NCBI RefSeq assembly: GCF_000298315.2
Contig: NZ_AEYE02000029.1
Span: 1-64,000, forward strand
Reading direction: 5' to 3'
From: Rhizobium grahamii CCGE 502
GTDB taxonomy: Bacteria > Pseudomonadota > Alphaproteobacteria > Rhizobiales > Rhizobiaceae
DNA: 64,000 nucleotides
Shown here: in pieces, positions 44,698 to 54,033 of the stretch
Layout: each line of letters starts with the position of its first letter
How positions within the stretch are numbered: the stretch's first letter is position 1
Translations under genes and position numbers: made by a program
The notes under the pieces: model-generated
Told to the model about the DNA's origin: nothing
Database searches by the model: none
Seen by the model: the letters and a program-made list of their open reading frames with translations, nothing else

Positions 44698-45678
44698 ATG
44701 GACTACGTCAAATTTGGCGGCACCGGGCTGGAAGTGTCGAAAATCTGCCTGGGCTGCATGACCTTCGGCGAGCCCGGCCGGGGCAACCACAGCTGGACGC
44801 TTGGCGAGGAGGAAAGCCGTGCGCTGATCCGGCAGGCACTTGACCTCGGCATCAACTTTCTCGACACGGCCAATGTCTACTCGGACGGATCGTCCGAAGA
44901 GATTGTCGGCCGGGCGATCCGCGACTTTGCCAAGCGCGACGAGATCGTGCTCGCGACCAAGGTTTTCAACCGCATGCGTCCCGGCCCGAATGGCGCCGGC
45001 CTCTCGCGCAGGGCGATCTTCGACGAGATCGACAACAGCCTGCGTCGGCTCGGGACCGATTATGTCGACCTTTATCAGATCCATCGTTTCGATCATGCAA
45101 CGCCAATCGAGGAAACGCTGGAAGCTCTGCATGACGTCGTGAAGGCCGGCAAGGCACGCTATATCGGCGCCTCCTCCATGTATGCCTGGCAATTCGCTAA
45201 GATGCTCTACACCTCTCGCGCCAACGGCTGGACGCCCTTCGTCAGCATGCAGGATCATCTGAATCTGCTTTATCGCGAGGAAGAACGCGAAATGCTTCCG
45301 TTCTGCCAGGATCAGAAGATCGCGGTGATCCCCTGGAGCCCGCTTGCTCGCGGCCGGCTGACGCGCGACTGGGACGAGAAAACCGCTCGCAGCGAAACCG
45401 ACGAATTCGGCAAGACGCTCTACAAGCAGGCGGAAGATGCCGATCGCGCCATCATTGGTGTCGTCGGCAAGCTGGCCGAGAAACATGGTGTTTCACGTGC
45501 CCAGATCGCCACTGCCTGGATCCTGCAGAAGAGCGCGGTGACAGCACCAATCATCGGTGCATCGAAAGCCAACCACCTTACCGATGCGGTTGCGGCGCTC
45601 GCCGTCAAGCTGGCGCCGGAGGACGTTGCGGCCCTCGAAGATCCTTACGTACCCCACCGGGTCGAAGGCTTCAAGTAA
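44698..45678 (+). CDS. Aldo/keto reductase
   Basis: The 326-residue TIM-barrel oxidoreductase has the AKR patterns FLDTANVYSDGSSEE (catalytic Asp and Tyr), LATKVFN and a C-terminal IIGASKANHLTDAV. It fits the group of YajO/Tas-type reductases that use NADPH. GGAG precedes the ATG. Its substrate is unknown. Confidence 0.93.
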   Translation: MDYVKFGGTGLEVSKICLGCMTFGEPGRGNHSWTLGEEESRALIRQALDLGINFLDTANVYSDGSSEEIVGRAIRDFAKRDEIVLATKVFNRMRPGPNGAGLSRRAIFDEIDNSLRRLGTDYVDLYQIHRFDHATPIEETLEALHDVVKAGKARYIGASSMYAWQFAKMLYTSRANGWTPFVSMQDHLNLLYREEEREMLPFCQDQKIAVIPWSPLARGRLTRDWDEKTARSETDEFGKTLYKQAEDADRAIIGVVGKLAEKHGVSRAQIATAWILQKSAVTAPIIGASKANHLTDAVAALAVKLAPEDVAALEDPYVPHRVEGFK

Positions 45679-45761
45679 GGCGATTGTTGGGAAAGCGTCG
45701 GTCGCTGGCCTTGGCCGGCAACCGGCCAATTCGGTTTGCGCATTCCTCTCAAGGATCCACC

Positions 45762-46556
45762 ATGACGACCATTCCCTTCGAGGCCCGCCGCTTTCAATCT
45801 ACCGCCGCCTACTACACGCGTTATCGCGTCCCCTATCCGGATGAACTGATCGAGCGGATCGCTGAGCGCGGCGGTCTTGCGCCCGGCGAACGCCTGCTCG
45901 ATCTCGGTTGCGGTCCCGGCCAACTTGGCATCGCCTTCGCGCGACTGGCCAGGGCGGCTGTCACAGGCCTCGACCCCGAGCCCGAAATGCTGGAGGTGGC
46001 CCACGCTGATGCCGCCGCTGCCGGCGTTGATGTCACCTTTGTCAAAGGCTCTTCCTATGATCTTGATTCACGCTTCGCACCCCTGAAGATGACGGTCATG
46101 GGGCGTTCTTTCCATTGGATGGACCGACTAGCAACGCTGACTGCGCTCGATGAGATCACCGTTGCCGACGGCTGCGTGGTATTGTTTGGCGACCGTCACA
46201 TCTCCTCGACGCCGGACTGGCGACAGGCCGTGAGCACGCTTGCCGAAACCTTCGCGCCCGAGCGCAATGCCGATCGCGAACGACGCAAGGCACCGGACTG
46301 GATAGAGCATGAAAGCATTCTGCTTCGCTCCCCGTTCAACGATTTGGAGCGGATCTCGGTTGTCAGGGAACGCAAGCTCGGCCTTGACGATATCGTCGGC
46401 CGCGCCTTTTCGACCTCTGTGACATCGCCACAGGCGCTCGGCGAGAGAACGGCCGCCTTCGACGCAGAACTGCGCCACAGCCTTCTCAAGCTGTCGCCGG
46501 AGGGCACTTTCGCGGAGGTGGTGGAGATCGGTGGCCTGATCGCACGCCGCAGCTAG
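45762..46556 (+). CDS. SAM-dependent methyltransferase
   Basis: This 264-residue class I methyltransferase has the SAM motif LLDLGCGPGQLG (about 44-55), TGLDPEPEML and a GRSFHWMD block. The acceptor is unknown. The start MTTIPFEARR at 45762 is chosen over an upstream frame extension to 45684. Its TAG stop overlaps the TetR TAG stop (46553-46556), so the two genes are convergent with no spacer. Confidence 0.9.
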   Translation: MTTIPFEARRFQSTAAYYTRYRVPYPDELIERIAERGGLAPGERLLDLGCGPGQLGIAFARLARAAVTGLDPEPEMLEVAHADAAAAGVDVTFVKGSSYDLDSRFAPLKMTVMGRSFHWMDRLATLTALDEITVADGCVVLFGDRHISSTPDWRQAVSTLAETFAPERNADRERRKAPDWIEHESILLRSPFNDLERISVVRERKLGLDDIVGRAFSTSVTSPQALGERTAAFDAELRHSLLKLSPEGTFAEVVEIGGLIARRS

Positions 46557-47137
46557 CCGTCGACCCGGTTTGCAAGAGAGAGCGCATCGCGCGTGGTATA
46601 GAGAAAGCTGTCGGAGAGCTCGCGGCTTTCGACGGCGCGCGCAAGAACGACGGCTCCCATCATCGCTGAGAGAGTCGTAAACCCCTTCGCGCGCCGCTCC
46701 TCAGGCGTCTCGCCGGGAACGATCCCGGATAGAATATCGACGAGCATCGAAAGCCCGTCATTGAAGGTCTCGCGCATCGGCCCGCGGCTGCGGCTGACCT
46801 CCTGGGCAAGCGAGGCAAAGACACAGCTGCCGCCCGGATCATCGACGCTGCATCGGGACAGATAGTGATTGAGCAGCGCATCCAGAGGCTGTCCCGGTGC
46901 CGAGGCAGTGATCTCGTTCCAGCGGATCTTCACCCTTTCGATCAGGGCACGGCTAACTTCGAGCGCCAGGTCCTCCTTCGATTCGAAGTGCCCGTAGAAT
47001 CCGCCATGCGTCATCCCGGCCGCCTTCATGATCTCGGCGACGCCGATACCGTCGAACCCCTTTTCGCGAAACAGCACGCCTGCGACCTGCATGATCTTCT
47101 CGCGATTTTCGGCAAATTTCTCTCGGCTGACCCGCAT
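46553..47137 (-). CDS. TetR/AcrR family regulator
   Basis: The 194-residue protein has an N-terminal TetR helix-turn-helix (REKIMQVAGVLFREKGFDGI, then VAEIMKAAGMTHGGFYGHF, ending SKEDLALEV). The C-terminal ligand domain is of the TetR_C type with Cys in DDPGGSCVFAS. GGAGAA precedes the ATG. It is divergent from an MFS transporter, and two copies of a 14-bp palindrome lie between them, so it probably represses both genes. The ligand is unknown. Confidence 0.92.
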   Translation of the reverse strand: MRVSREKFAENREKIMQVAGVLFREKGFDGIGVAEIMKAAGMTHGGFYGHFESKEDLALEVSRALIERVKIRWNEITASAPGQPLDALLNHYLSRCSVDDPGGSCVFASLAQEVSRSRGPMRETFNDGLSMLVDILSGIVPGETPEERRAKGFTTLSAMMGAVVLARAVESRELSDSFLYTTRDALSLANRVDG

Positions 47138-47171
47138 TCATTTCTCCGCAATTAGCAGCTTGACAAGTTAT

Positions 47172-47185
47172 ATGATGTCCATCAT
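47172..47185. promoter_or_regulatory. TetR operator, site 1
   Basis: ATGATGTCCATCAT is a perfect 6-2-6 inverted repeat 35 bases upstream of the tetR start codon. It is one of two identical-arm sites in this gap. Confidence 0.7.
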
Positions 47186-47200
47186 CAATACGCAATAATT

Positions 47201-47214
47201 ATGATGACCATCAT
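47201..47214. promoter_or_regulatory. TetR operator, site 2
   Basis: ATGATGACCATCAT has the same arms as site 1 and lies 29 bases away centre to centre, 43 bases upstream of the MFS start codon. The pair suggests cooperative or separate control of the divergent promoters. Confidence 0.7.
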
Positions 47215-47257
47215 CTAAAATTCAGATCGTCCGAAAACCCCAGACGGAAGCGTCACT

Positions 47258-48595
47258 ATGGTATCGACTGCACTTGCCTCATCGCTGGCGCGACGCAACA
47301 TCCACTATGGATGGATTGTCGTCGCGGCGACTTTCCTCACCATGCTGGTGACCGCCGGCGCTATGGGCGCGCCCGGCGTCCTTATCAAGCCCCTTCAGGA
47401 TGAATTCGGCTGGGAGACATCGCAGATATCCTCGGCGCTCGCCGTCCGCCTGATCCTGTTCGGGCTCATGGGACCATTCTCGGCCGCCTTCATGAATTAT
47501 TTTGGCGTCCGCAAGGTCATCGTCTTTGCGATGATCCTGATCTCGAGCGGCTTCGTCGGCTCGCTGTTCATGACTGAGATCTGGCAGCTTCTGCTGCTCT
47601 GGGGCGTGGTTGTCGGCCTCGGCACCGGGCTGACCGCCATGGTGCTCGCCGCCACCGTCTCGGCCCGCTGGTTCACCAGGCACCGTGGGCTCGTCGTCGG
47701 CATGCTGTCGGCGAGCTCCGCCACGGGCCAGCTGGTCTTTCTGCCAATGATGGCGCAGCTGACGGAAAGCTACGGCTGGCGCGCGACTGTCTTCTTCGTC
47801 TGCGGCATGATCCTGTTTGCGGCACTCGTCGTGCTCGCTTTCATGCGCGACCGCCCCTCCGATCTCAACCTGCCGTCCTTCGGAGAGGCACAGGTGACGC
47901 CGCCGCCCGCACGGACCGGCGGCCTGCTCACCATGCTCGCCGCACCCGTTGTCGTCCTCAAGGAGGTCGCGAAGACCTCGACCTTCTGGATCCTCTTCGC
48001 CACCTTCTTCATCTGCGGACTGAGCACAAACGGCCTGATCCAGACCCATTTCGTGACGCTCTGCGGCGATTTCGGCATCCTGCCGGTGGCCGCCGCAAGC
48101 GTTCTCGCCGTAATGGGCATCTTCGATTTCTTTGGCACGATTGGCTCGGGCTGGCTGTCCGACCGTTTCGACAATCGCTGGCTGCTTTTCTGGTATTACG
48201 GGCTGCGCGGACTGTCGCTGCTGTTCCTGCCATTCAGCGATTTCACTTTCTACGGCCTGTCGATCTTCGCCGTCTTCTACGGCCTCGACTGGATCGCCAC
48301 CGTTCCCCCGACCGTGAAGATCGCCGCCGACCGCTTCGGCCGCGAGAAAGCCGGCATCGTCTTCGGGTGGGTCTTCACCGGCCATCAGCTGGGTGCAGCC
48401 ACCGCCGCCTATGGCGCCGGCCTGTCGCGCACAGAACTGCAGAGCTATCTACCCGCCTTCTTCATCGCCGGCGCCTTCTGCCTGCTCGCCTCGGTCCTCG
48501 CGATCACGCTGAAGAAGTCCGGCCTTCACGCACCCGCTGCCACCGGCGCACACTACGGTTTCCGGCCGCCGATGGCGGGCCGGAAACTCCAATAA
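47258..48595 (+). CDS. MFS transporter
   Basis: This 445-residue protein has about 12 membrane segments and the MFS 2-3 loop-type and 8-9 loop motifs (SAAFMNYFGVRKV; GSGWLSDRFDNRWL). It resembles oxalate/formate antiporter-type and monocarboxylate-type transporters, but the substrate is not clear. It is divergent from a TetR regulator that probably controls it through two operators. Confidence 0.9.
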   Translation: MVSTALASSLARRNIHYGWIVVAATFLTMLVTAGAMGAPGVLIKPLQDEFGWETSQISSALAVRLILFGLMGPFSAAFMNYFGVRKVIVFAMILISSGFVGSLFMTEIWQLLLLWGVVVGLGTGLTAMVLAATVSARWFTRHRGLVVGMLSASSATGQLVFLPMMAQLTESYGWRATVFFVCGMILFAALVVLAFMRDRPSDLNLPSFGEAQVTPPPARTGGLLTMLAAPVVVLKEVAKTSTFWILFATFFICGLSTNGLIQTHFVTLCGDFGILPVAAASVLAVMGIFDFFGTIGSGWLSDRFDNRWLLFWYYGLRGLSLLFLPFSDFTFYGLSIFAVFYGLDWIATVPPTVKIAADRFGREKAGIVFGWVFTGHQLGAATAAYGAGLSRTELQSYLPAFFIAGAFCLLASVLAITLKKSGLHAPAATGAHYGFRPPMAGRKLQ

Positions 48596-48673
48596 ATCAA
48601 GCCGAGAACTTCGCCCGCCGTCTTGCGCGCGCGGGCGAACGCATGCTAGACAGCCGCCTCGTCGGTATCCGTT

Positions 48674-48758
48674 GCCCCATTGGCGGAATTGGTAGACGCG
48701 CTCGACTCAAAATCGAGTTTCGAAAGAAGTGCTGGTTCGACCCCGGCATGGGGCACCA
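48674..48758 (+). tRNA. tRNA-Leu (anticodon CAA)
   Basis: The 85-base sequence folds as a class II tRNA. The acceptor arms GCCCCAT and ATGGGGC pair fully, the anticodon stem CTCGA/TCGAG encloses CTCAAAA with anticodon CAA, GGTTCGACCCC forms the T-arm, and CCA is encoded at 48756-48758. A T-run (TTTTTT at 48814-48819) downstream is a weak candidate terminator. Confidence 0.95.
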
Positions 48759-48939
48759 TCGACAATCCTACTGCTGCTGCCAGACATCACCACCGGACAG
48801 CTTCTCTCGGGTGTTTTTTGATTGTCAGGCCCTAGTCGACAAGTTTCCAGCACGATCGCTCAATGTTGCCCGCCAATAGCAACCGCCCGGGCGCGGATTG
48901 CGCCTCAGCGGTGCTCAAGCACGTAATCAAACAACACCT

Positions 48940-50145
48940 TCAGTGGAAGCTGCCGGCGAAAACGACGCCCAGCGAGATAAAGATCATTGCCCCAACGAGC
49001 ACGGTAAGCCTGCTGATTGCGCCGGGGATGTGGACCCCTGCCGCATCGACCTTACACGCGAGATAGAGGGGAAATGCGACGAAGAAGATCGAGATCCACT
49101 TCGGGCGCATCATCGTCGCATCGACAGCCAGCATGATCACGAAGACCAGAAACATGCTGATGACAAGCGTCCAGCCGATCACCCGCGTCCATTCGCTGCT
49201 CGCGGCGAAAATGGTACGGAGATGCCCGCGATAGACAACGGCGAGAACAGCGATCGTCAACGCGCAGCATTTGAGAATTGACTCCACCAACTCCAAGGCG
49301 GCGATGAGCTGAAGAGGCATCCCGTGGCTCGATGCTGCCCGCATCTTTGTCACCGTGTCACCGGTTGCCGCATCGAGATGGGTAACCGCCCAATAAACAT
49401 GCGGGCCGACAACAGCGAGACCAACCGCAATGGTCACGGTCAGCCGCCAGTTGAGAACCAGTCGGCGCAGGCTGGGTTCAAGCAGGAGCGCAACCACGGT
49501 CGCCACGGGGATGATCGCAAAGTTGTACTTTGCCAGAAATCCCAGGCCGGCCGCCGCGCCGAGAAGCGCGTAGTTGCCAGCCGACGGGCGCTCGGCCACT
49601 AACGTCAGCACGTAGAGGAACAGCGCAACGACAGCGAAGGCGCCAATGCTGTGGGTCAAATCCCGCTGTGACAGCAGAAAGACCGCCGGCAGGCTCAGGA
49701 AGCCGAGAATGGAGATCCAGGCAGTGTCACGCTCTCCCACCACTTTGCGAGCTGCCAAGCCCAGAAAGAGGCAGCTCATCAGCAACGTCGCATTCTTCAC
49801 GAATGCCAGCGTATCGACGGACACGCCGAAGACCTTGGCGAAACAGTAGAACACCCAGTTGTAGAGAGGCGGCTGGTCGCCATAACCGAATTGCAACGCA
49901 TGCGAGAGTGCGACTTGTTGCGCCTCGTCGGAGGCGAGATCGCCGCCGCGCAGCAGCCGAAGGACGAAGCTAGCGGTGAAATACGTTGCCAGCAGAAGGA
50001 CGGGAAGGAGTGCGTTTAGCCGCGTCGAACGGCGAGGGGAAACATATGAACCACTAGTAGTATCCGTCAAATTTCGGCCCCATCTCCGCTCGCCTGGACA
50101 ATGCTCTGCGGCGGAAATATGCAATTCCTCTGATAAACCGCACAA
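48940..50145 (-). CDS. GT39-like (PMT_2) membrane glycosyltransferase
   Basis: The 401-residue protein is an integral membrane glycosyltransferase of the PMT/ArnT type, using lipid-linked sugar donors. After the first membrane helix it has GGDLASDEAQQ, the acidic loop, then GYGDQPPLYNW, the pattern of these enzymes. About nine to ten hydrophobic segments follow and little soluble C-terminal domain is present; 401 residues is on the short side. The acceptor is unknown. The N-terminal 40 residues are polar, so the true start may be later. Confidence 0.85.
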   Translation of the reverse strand: MCGLSEELHISAAEHCPGERRWGRNLTDTTSGSYVSPRRSTRLNALLPVLLLATYFTASFVLRLLRGGDLASDEAQQVALSHALQFGYGDQPPLYNWVFYCFAKVFGVSVDTLAFVKNATLLMSCLFLGLAARKVVGERDTAWISILGFLSLPAVFLLSQRDLTHSIGAFAVVALFLYVLTLVAERPSAGNYALLGAAAGLGFLAKYNFAIIPVATVVALLLEPSLRRLVLNWRLTVTIAVGLAVVGPHVYWAVTHLDAATGDTVTKMRAASSHGMPLQLIAALELVESILKCCALTIAVLAVVYRGHLRTIFAASSEWTRVIGWTLVISMFLVFVIMLAVDATMMRPKWISIFFVAFPLYLACKVDAAGVHIPGAISRLTVLVGAMIFISLGVVFAGSFH

Positions 50146-50350
50146 CAGTTCACCTGTAATTTCGGGGACTTACCAGCGCCGTTCCTGCGGTGAGTGTTGC
50201 TCCAACGCAACGTTTGCTGAGCCGACCCGTTGGCAGCATTGCCGCCGCAATCTGGGTCTACCCACCATTTGGTTGGAGGTTGCAAATCAACTGTTTAACT
50301 TTTGAGACGTTTCCGCCAAACTGCGGCCGCCAAAAAAGGAAAGCGCACGC

Positions 50351-52093
50351 GTGCATCAGGAAGTATCGCTTATTGCCACAATTGCCGTGAGTTTCGTCTG
50401 CGCGGCGATCCTCGGTTATATCGCCGACCGGCTGCGCCTGCCGCCATTGGTCGGCTACCTTCTCGCCGGCATTGCCATGGGACCGATGACACCCGGTTTC
50501 GTCGCCGATACCGAGCTTGCCAGTCAGTTGGCGGAAATGGGCGTCATCCTGTTGATGTTCGGCGTCGGCCTGCATTTTTCCACCGCTGATCTGCTTGCCG
50601 TGCGTGGTATCGCTGTGCCGGGCGCGCTCGCCAGGATCGCCATCGTCACGCTGATCGGTATTGGACTCGCCAACTGGTGGGGATGGGGCCTTGGAGCCGG
50701 AATTGTATTCGGCCTCAGCCTGTCCGTGGCGAGCACGGTCGTGCTGCTGAAGGCCTTGGAGGAACGCAACCTGCTGAATTCGGCCAGCGGCCGCGTGGCT
50801 GTCGGCTGGCTGATCGTCGAAGACCTGGCCATGGTTCTGGCGCTGGTACTGCTGCCTGCCCTTGCCGGATTGCTCGGGGGCCATGCCGCCGATGGCGGCG
50901 TCGCCGGACTGCCGCTTCCCATGACGATTGCGCTGACGCTTCTGAAAGTCGGCGCTTTTGCCGTCATGGCAATCTTTCTCGGGCCAAAGATCGTGCCCTG
51001 GCTCCTGACGCTGGTCGCCCGAACCGGCTCGCGCGAACTCTTCACTTTGACGGTCCTCGCCATAGCGCTTGGTATCGCATTCGGCTCGGCGGCAATCTTC
51101 GGCGTGTCGTTTGCGCTTGGCGCCTTTTTCGCTGGCGTGGTGATGAGCGAATCCAACCTCAGCCATCGTGCCGCTGCCGATTCGCTACCACTTCAGAACG
51201 CCTTTTCGGTGCTGTTCTTCGTTTCCGTGGGGATGCTGTTCGATCCGTCGATCCTGGTGCGCCAGCCGATGGCGGTGATCAGCGCCCTGGCATTGATCAT
51301 CGTCGGCAAGGCTATCATTTCTTTCCTCATCGTCGTCCTGCTTCGCTATCCGATCGGAATGGCACTGACGGTATCGGGCGGCCTGGCGCAAATCGGCGAA
51401 TTCTCGTTCATTCTCGCCAGTCTCGGCGTTTCGCTTGGACTGCTGCCGACTGACGGCAAGGATATCATCCTCGGATCGGCGATTATCTCAATCATCCTGA
51501 ATCCGCTCGTCTGTGCAGGCGCCGAAGTGCTGCATACCCGGGTGCAGACACGATGGCCGGTCCTCAACAATCACTTTGGCCGCCGCCGGCACGAGGCACT
51601 CGGTCGCGAACTTGAAAAGATCCGGGCGATCAATGAGGCACGGGAACATCAGCATCAGCTCGAGATGCAGGAACTTATCGAGACCTTTCCGCTGTTCGCC
51701 AAGGTGGACGAGGACTCGCAGGAGGAGTTGCTGCTCCTGTTCCGTCCGAAATCGGCGCTGCCTGGCGAACGTGTGATCAGAAAGGGCGATCGAGGCGATG
51801 GCCTGTATTTCCTGTCTTCAGGTGCCGTCGAGGTGCAACTCCCGGACGGCCCGATCCCGCTCGAGCCAGGGGCGTTTTTTGGAGAGATGGCGCTTCTCAG
51901 CGGTGGACGTCGCACTGCGGATGTCGTTGCCGTCGATTTCTGCCAGTTCCTTGTGCTCGAACGGCGCGACTTCAATATGTTCACGGCAAAGCACCCCATC
52001 TTGCGTCAGGCCGTCAGCGAAATGGCGCGGGAACGCACCGAGATGAATGTGATGCGGCAGCAGCGCAATCAACCCTCCAGCGTCGCTTCGTGA
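50351..52093 (+). CDS. CPA2 cation:proton antiporter with cyclic-nucleotide-binding domain
   Basis: The 580-residue protein begins (GTG start, AAGGAAAG upstream) with a Kef/CPA2-type antiporter domain of about 12 membrane segments (about 5-385). The usual RCK/TrkA-N domain is absent. Instead, a soluble part with a cyclic nucleotide-binding domain (about 445-560, with GDRGDGLYFLSSGAVEV and FFGEMALLSGGRRTADV) follows. The ligand-loop block FFGEMALL...RRTA is well kept, so binding of cAMP or cGMP is plausible. Transport of K+ or Na+ against H+ may be gated by nucleotide. Confidence 0.88.
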   Translation: MHQEVSLIATIAVSFVCAAILGYIADRLRLPPLVGYLLAGIAMGPMTPGFVADTELASQLAEMGVILLMFGVGLHFSTADLLAVRGIAVPGALARIAIVTLIGIGLANWWGWGLGAGIVFGLSLSVASTVVLLKALEERNLLNSASGRVAVGWLIVEDLAMVLALVLLPALAGLLGGHAADGGVAGLPLPMTIALTLLKVGAFAVMAIFLGPKIVPWLLTLVARTGSRELFTLTVLAIALGIAFGSAAIFGVSFALGAFFAGVVMSESNLSHRAAADSLPLQNAFSVLFFVSVGMLFDPSILVRQPMAVISALALIIVGKAIISFLIVVLLRYPIGMALTVSGGLAQIGEFSFILASLGVSLGLLPTDGKDIILGSAIISIILNPLVCAGAEVLHTRVQTRWPVLNNHFGRRRHEALGRELEKIRAINEAREHQHQLEMQELIETFPLFAKVDEDSQEELLLLFRPKSALPGERVIRKGDRGDGLYFLSSGAVEVQLPDGPIPLEPGAFFGEMALLSGGRRTADVVAVDFCQFLVLERRDFNMFTAKHPILRQAVSEMARERTEMNVMRQQRNQPSSVAS

Positions 52094-52218
52094 CGCCTCC
52101 GCGCACCGAGCGTGATCACGAAGATTTTTTGGCACGCCACCCTACGAACGACACAGCGACCATTTACAGCCGCATCGACGCCCCATAAAGCTCATGCGCT
52201 CGAAGCGAAAGGATTGGA

Positions 52219-52815
52219 ATGCTCCGCAGACTCTACGACTGGACCATGTCTCTCGCCGCCCGGAAATCGGCCGAAGTCTGGCTCGCCGTTATCGCCTTCG
52301 TTGAAAGTTCCGTCTTTCTCGTTCCCGCCGACGTTCTCTATTTGCCAATGGCTCTCGCCAAGCCGGAACGTGCCTATCGCTATGCGTTGGTCGCGACCGT
52401 TGCCTCCGTCCTTGGCGGCATCGCCGGCTGGGCGCTCGGCTATTATGCCTACGATGCAATCGCGCGTCCCGTTCTGGAATTCTATGGCAAGCTCGATGCC
52501 TTCGAGCAGTTGAGGCTCTATATCCACGACGAGTGGGAAATTCTCCTGCTGCTGCTGGTGACCTCAGGCTTGGCGCATCTGCCGCCGATCAAGGTGGTGA
52601 CGATCCTTGCCGGCGTCATTCACATGAATCTCGGCTTCTTCATCATTTCGGCGATCGTGGCACGCGGCGCGCGCTTCTTCTTCCTCGCCTGGCTATTGCG
52701 CCGCTACGGCGAGCCGATCCGTCATTTCATTGAAAAGCGCCTGGGGCAGGTCGCAGGCATTGTTGCCGCCGTCGCCATCGCCCTGGGGATCGCCTATAAA
52801 CTGCTTGCTCACTGA
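52219..52815 (+). CDS. YqaA/DedA-like (SNARE-associated) membrane protein
   Basis: The 198-residue protein has four or five membrane segments and belongs to the YqaA/DedA family (VESSVFLVPADVLYLPMAL). Family members help membrane lipid or envelope homeostasis. The protein starts MLRRLYDWTMSLAARKSAEVW after AAAGGA. Its stop lies 22 bases before dsbB. Confidence 0.88.
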   Translation: MLRRLYDWTMSLAARKSAEVWLAVIAFVESSVFLVPADVLYLPMALAKPERAYRYALVATVASVLGGIAGWALGYYAYDAIARPVLEFYGKLDAFEQLRLYIHDEWEILLLLLVTSGLAHLPPIKVVTILAGVIHMNLGFFIISAIVARGARFFFLAWLLRRYGEPIRHFIEKRLGQVAGIVAAVAIALGIAYKLLAH

Positions 52816-52837
52816 GCCCTTTGCGCGGAGTCCATAC

Positions 52838-53344
52838 ATGTCGCTTTCCCTTGCACGCCCAGTCATCGGCTATTCGCTGGCACTCGCGTTCGGCATGGCG
52901 GTGGTGGTCGGCACCGCGCTCGGCTTCCAGTATCTCGGCGGCTATATTCCCTGCGCCCTCTGCCTGTTGCAGCGCCAGCCCTATTACTACGGCATTCCGA
53001 TCGCGATCCTTGGCGCAATCGCCTCCGCTGTCGGCCTTCCGAGCTGGATCGGCCGTGCGTTCCTGCTCGCCGCCGGTATTCTCATGATCGTCGGAGCCGG
53101 CATGGGCGTTTACCATGCCGGCGTCGAGTGGCAGTTTTGGGAAGGGCCGGCGACCTGTTCGACCACGGCAGGCAGCATGACGCAGAACGCCGGTGACCTG
53201 TTGGGCGAACTGAACAGCATCAAGGGGCCGTCCTGCACTGACGCCGCGCTGCGCGTCCTCGGCCTGTCCTTCGCGGGCTGGAACGTGATTGCAAGCCTCA
53301 TCCTTGCGGCATTCGCCTTCATCGGCGTCCGCAAGACAGCTTGA
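52838..53344 (+). CDS. dsbB: Disulfide bond formation protein B
   Basis: DsbB reoxidises DsbA, passing electrons to quinone at the inner membrane. The 168-residue protein has four membrane helices and the two redox Cys pairs, CALC at 39-42 and Cys107/Cys133. The frame extends upstream, but MSLSLARPVIGYSLAL at 52838 gives the normal start. Confidence 0.93.
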   Translation: MSLSLARPVIGYSLALAFGMAVVVGTALGFQYLGGYIPCALCLLQRQPYYYGIPIAILGAIASAVGLPSWIGRAFLLAAGILMIVGAGMGVYHAGVEWQFWEGPATCSTTAGSMTQNAGDLLGELNSIKGPSCTDAALRVLGLSFAGWNVIASLILAAFAFIGVRKTA

Positions 53345-53365
53345 GCCTTTCCGATTCGAGACTGA

Positions 53366-53923
53366 TCAGGGCTGCAGTTCGCTATCCCAGTACAGATAGT
53401 CGAGCCAGCTGTCGTGCAGGTAGTTCGGCGGGAAAAGCCGGCCGTTATTGTGCAGATCCTGCACCGTCGGCTGGTACGGCTTCTGATTCGGGAACATGCC
53501 AGCCTGCTTCGGCAGCTTGCTGCCTTTTCTGAGGTTGCAGGGAGAGCAGGCCGCAACGACGTTCTGCCACGTCGTCTCGCCGCCATGGGCACGTGGAATG
53601 ACGTGATCGAACGTCAGGTCGTCATGCTCACCACAATACTGGCATTCGAACTTGTCGCGCAGGAACACGTTGAAGCGGGTGAACGCCGGATTGCGGGAAG
53701 GCTGGACGTAGGTCTTGAGGCAGACGACGCTCGGGAGCCGCATCGAAAAGCTCGGCGAGGACACCGAATGTTCGTATTCTGCAATGATGTTCACACGGTC
53801 GAGAAATACCGCCTTGATCGCGTCCTGCCAGGACCACAGCGACAAGGGGTAATAACTCAGGGGCCTGTAGTCAGCGTTCAGGACGAGCGCCGGCAGGGCC
53901 TGTGGGGAGACTGCAATCGTCAA
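53366..53923 (-). CDS. HNH endonuclease
   Basis: The 185-residue protein has an HNH domain with zinc-binding CQYC (94-97) and CSPC (126-129), the catalytic DHVIP (106-110) and Asn121. The N-terminal 85 residues have no recognised domain. It starts with TTG (53923), supported by CAGGAG nine bases upstream. Such genes are common in Rhizobiales and are often not linked to phage; the target is unknown. Confidence 0.9.
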   Translation of the reverse strand: MTIAVSPQALPALVLNADYRPLSYYPLSLWSWQDAIKAVFLDRVNIIAEYEHSVSSPSFSMRLPSVVCLKTYVQPSRNPAFTRFNVFLRDKFECQYCGEHDDLTFDHVIPRAHGGETTWQNVVAACSPCNLRKGSKLPKQAGMFPNQKPYQPTVQDLHNNGRLFPPNYLHDSWLDYLYWDSELQP

Positions 53924-54033
53924 GGGACTCTCCTGATCGATTCGGCATCTGCCCTCTTATATTAGGCCGGTTGTGACGGCATTGTGAAGTCTAATAAATT
54001 CAGGCATCAATCCTGTTGTTCAAGCACTGCAGT

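Noticed and set aside
46553-46556. Convergent stop codons overlapping in CTAG (and similarly at 22562-22565)
   Set aside because: Unusual but expected now and then in a compact genome; no function needed.
48674-48939. tRNA-Leu as an integration site of a mobile element
   Set aside because: No integrase, direct repeat of the tRNA end or foreign-looking block was found next to it.
53366-53923. HNH endonuclease as part of a phage or defence island
   Set aside because: Neighbours are dsbB, alkA and gluQ; the gene type is widespread as a chromosomal gene in Rhizobiales.
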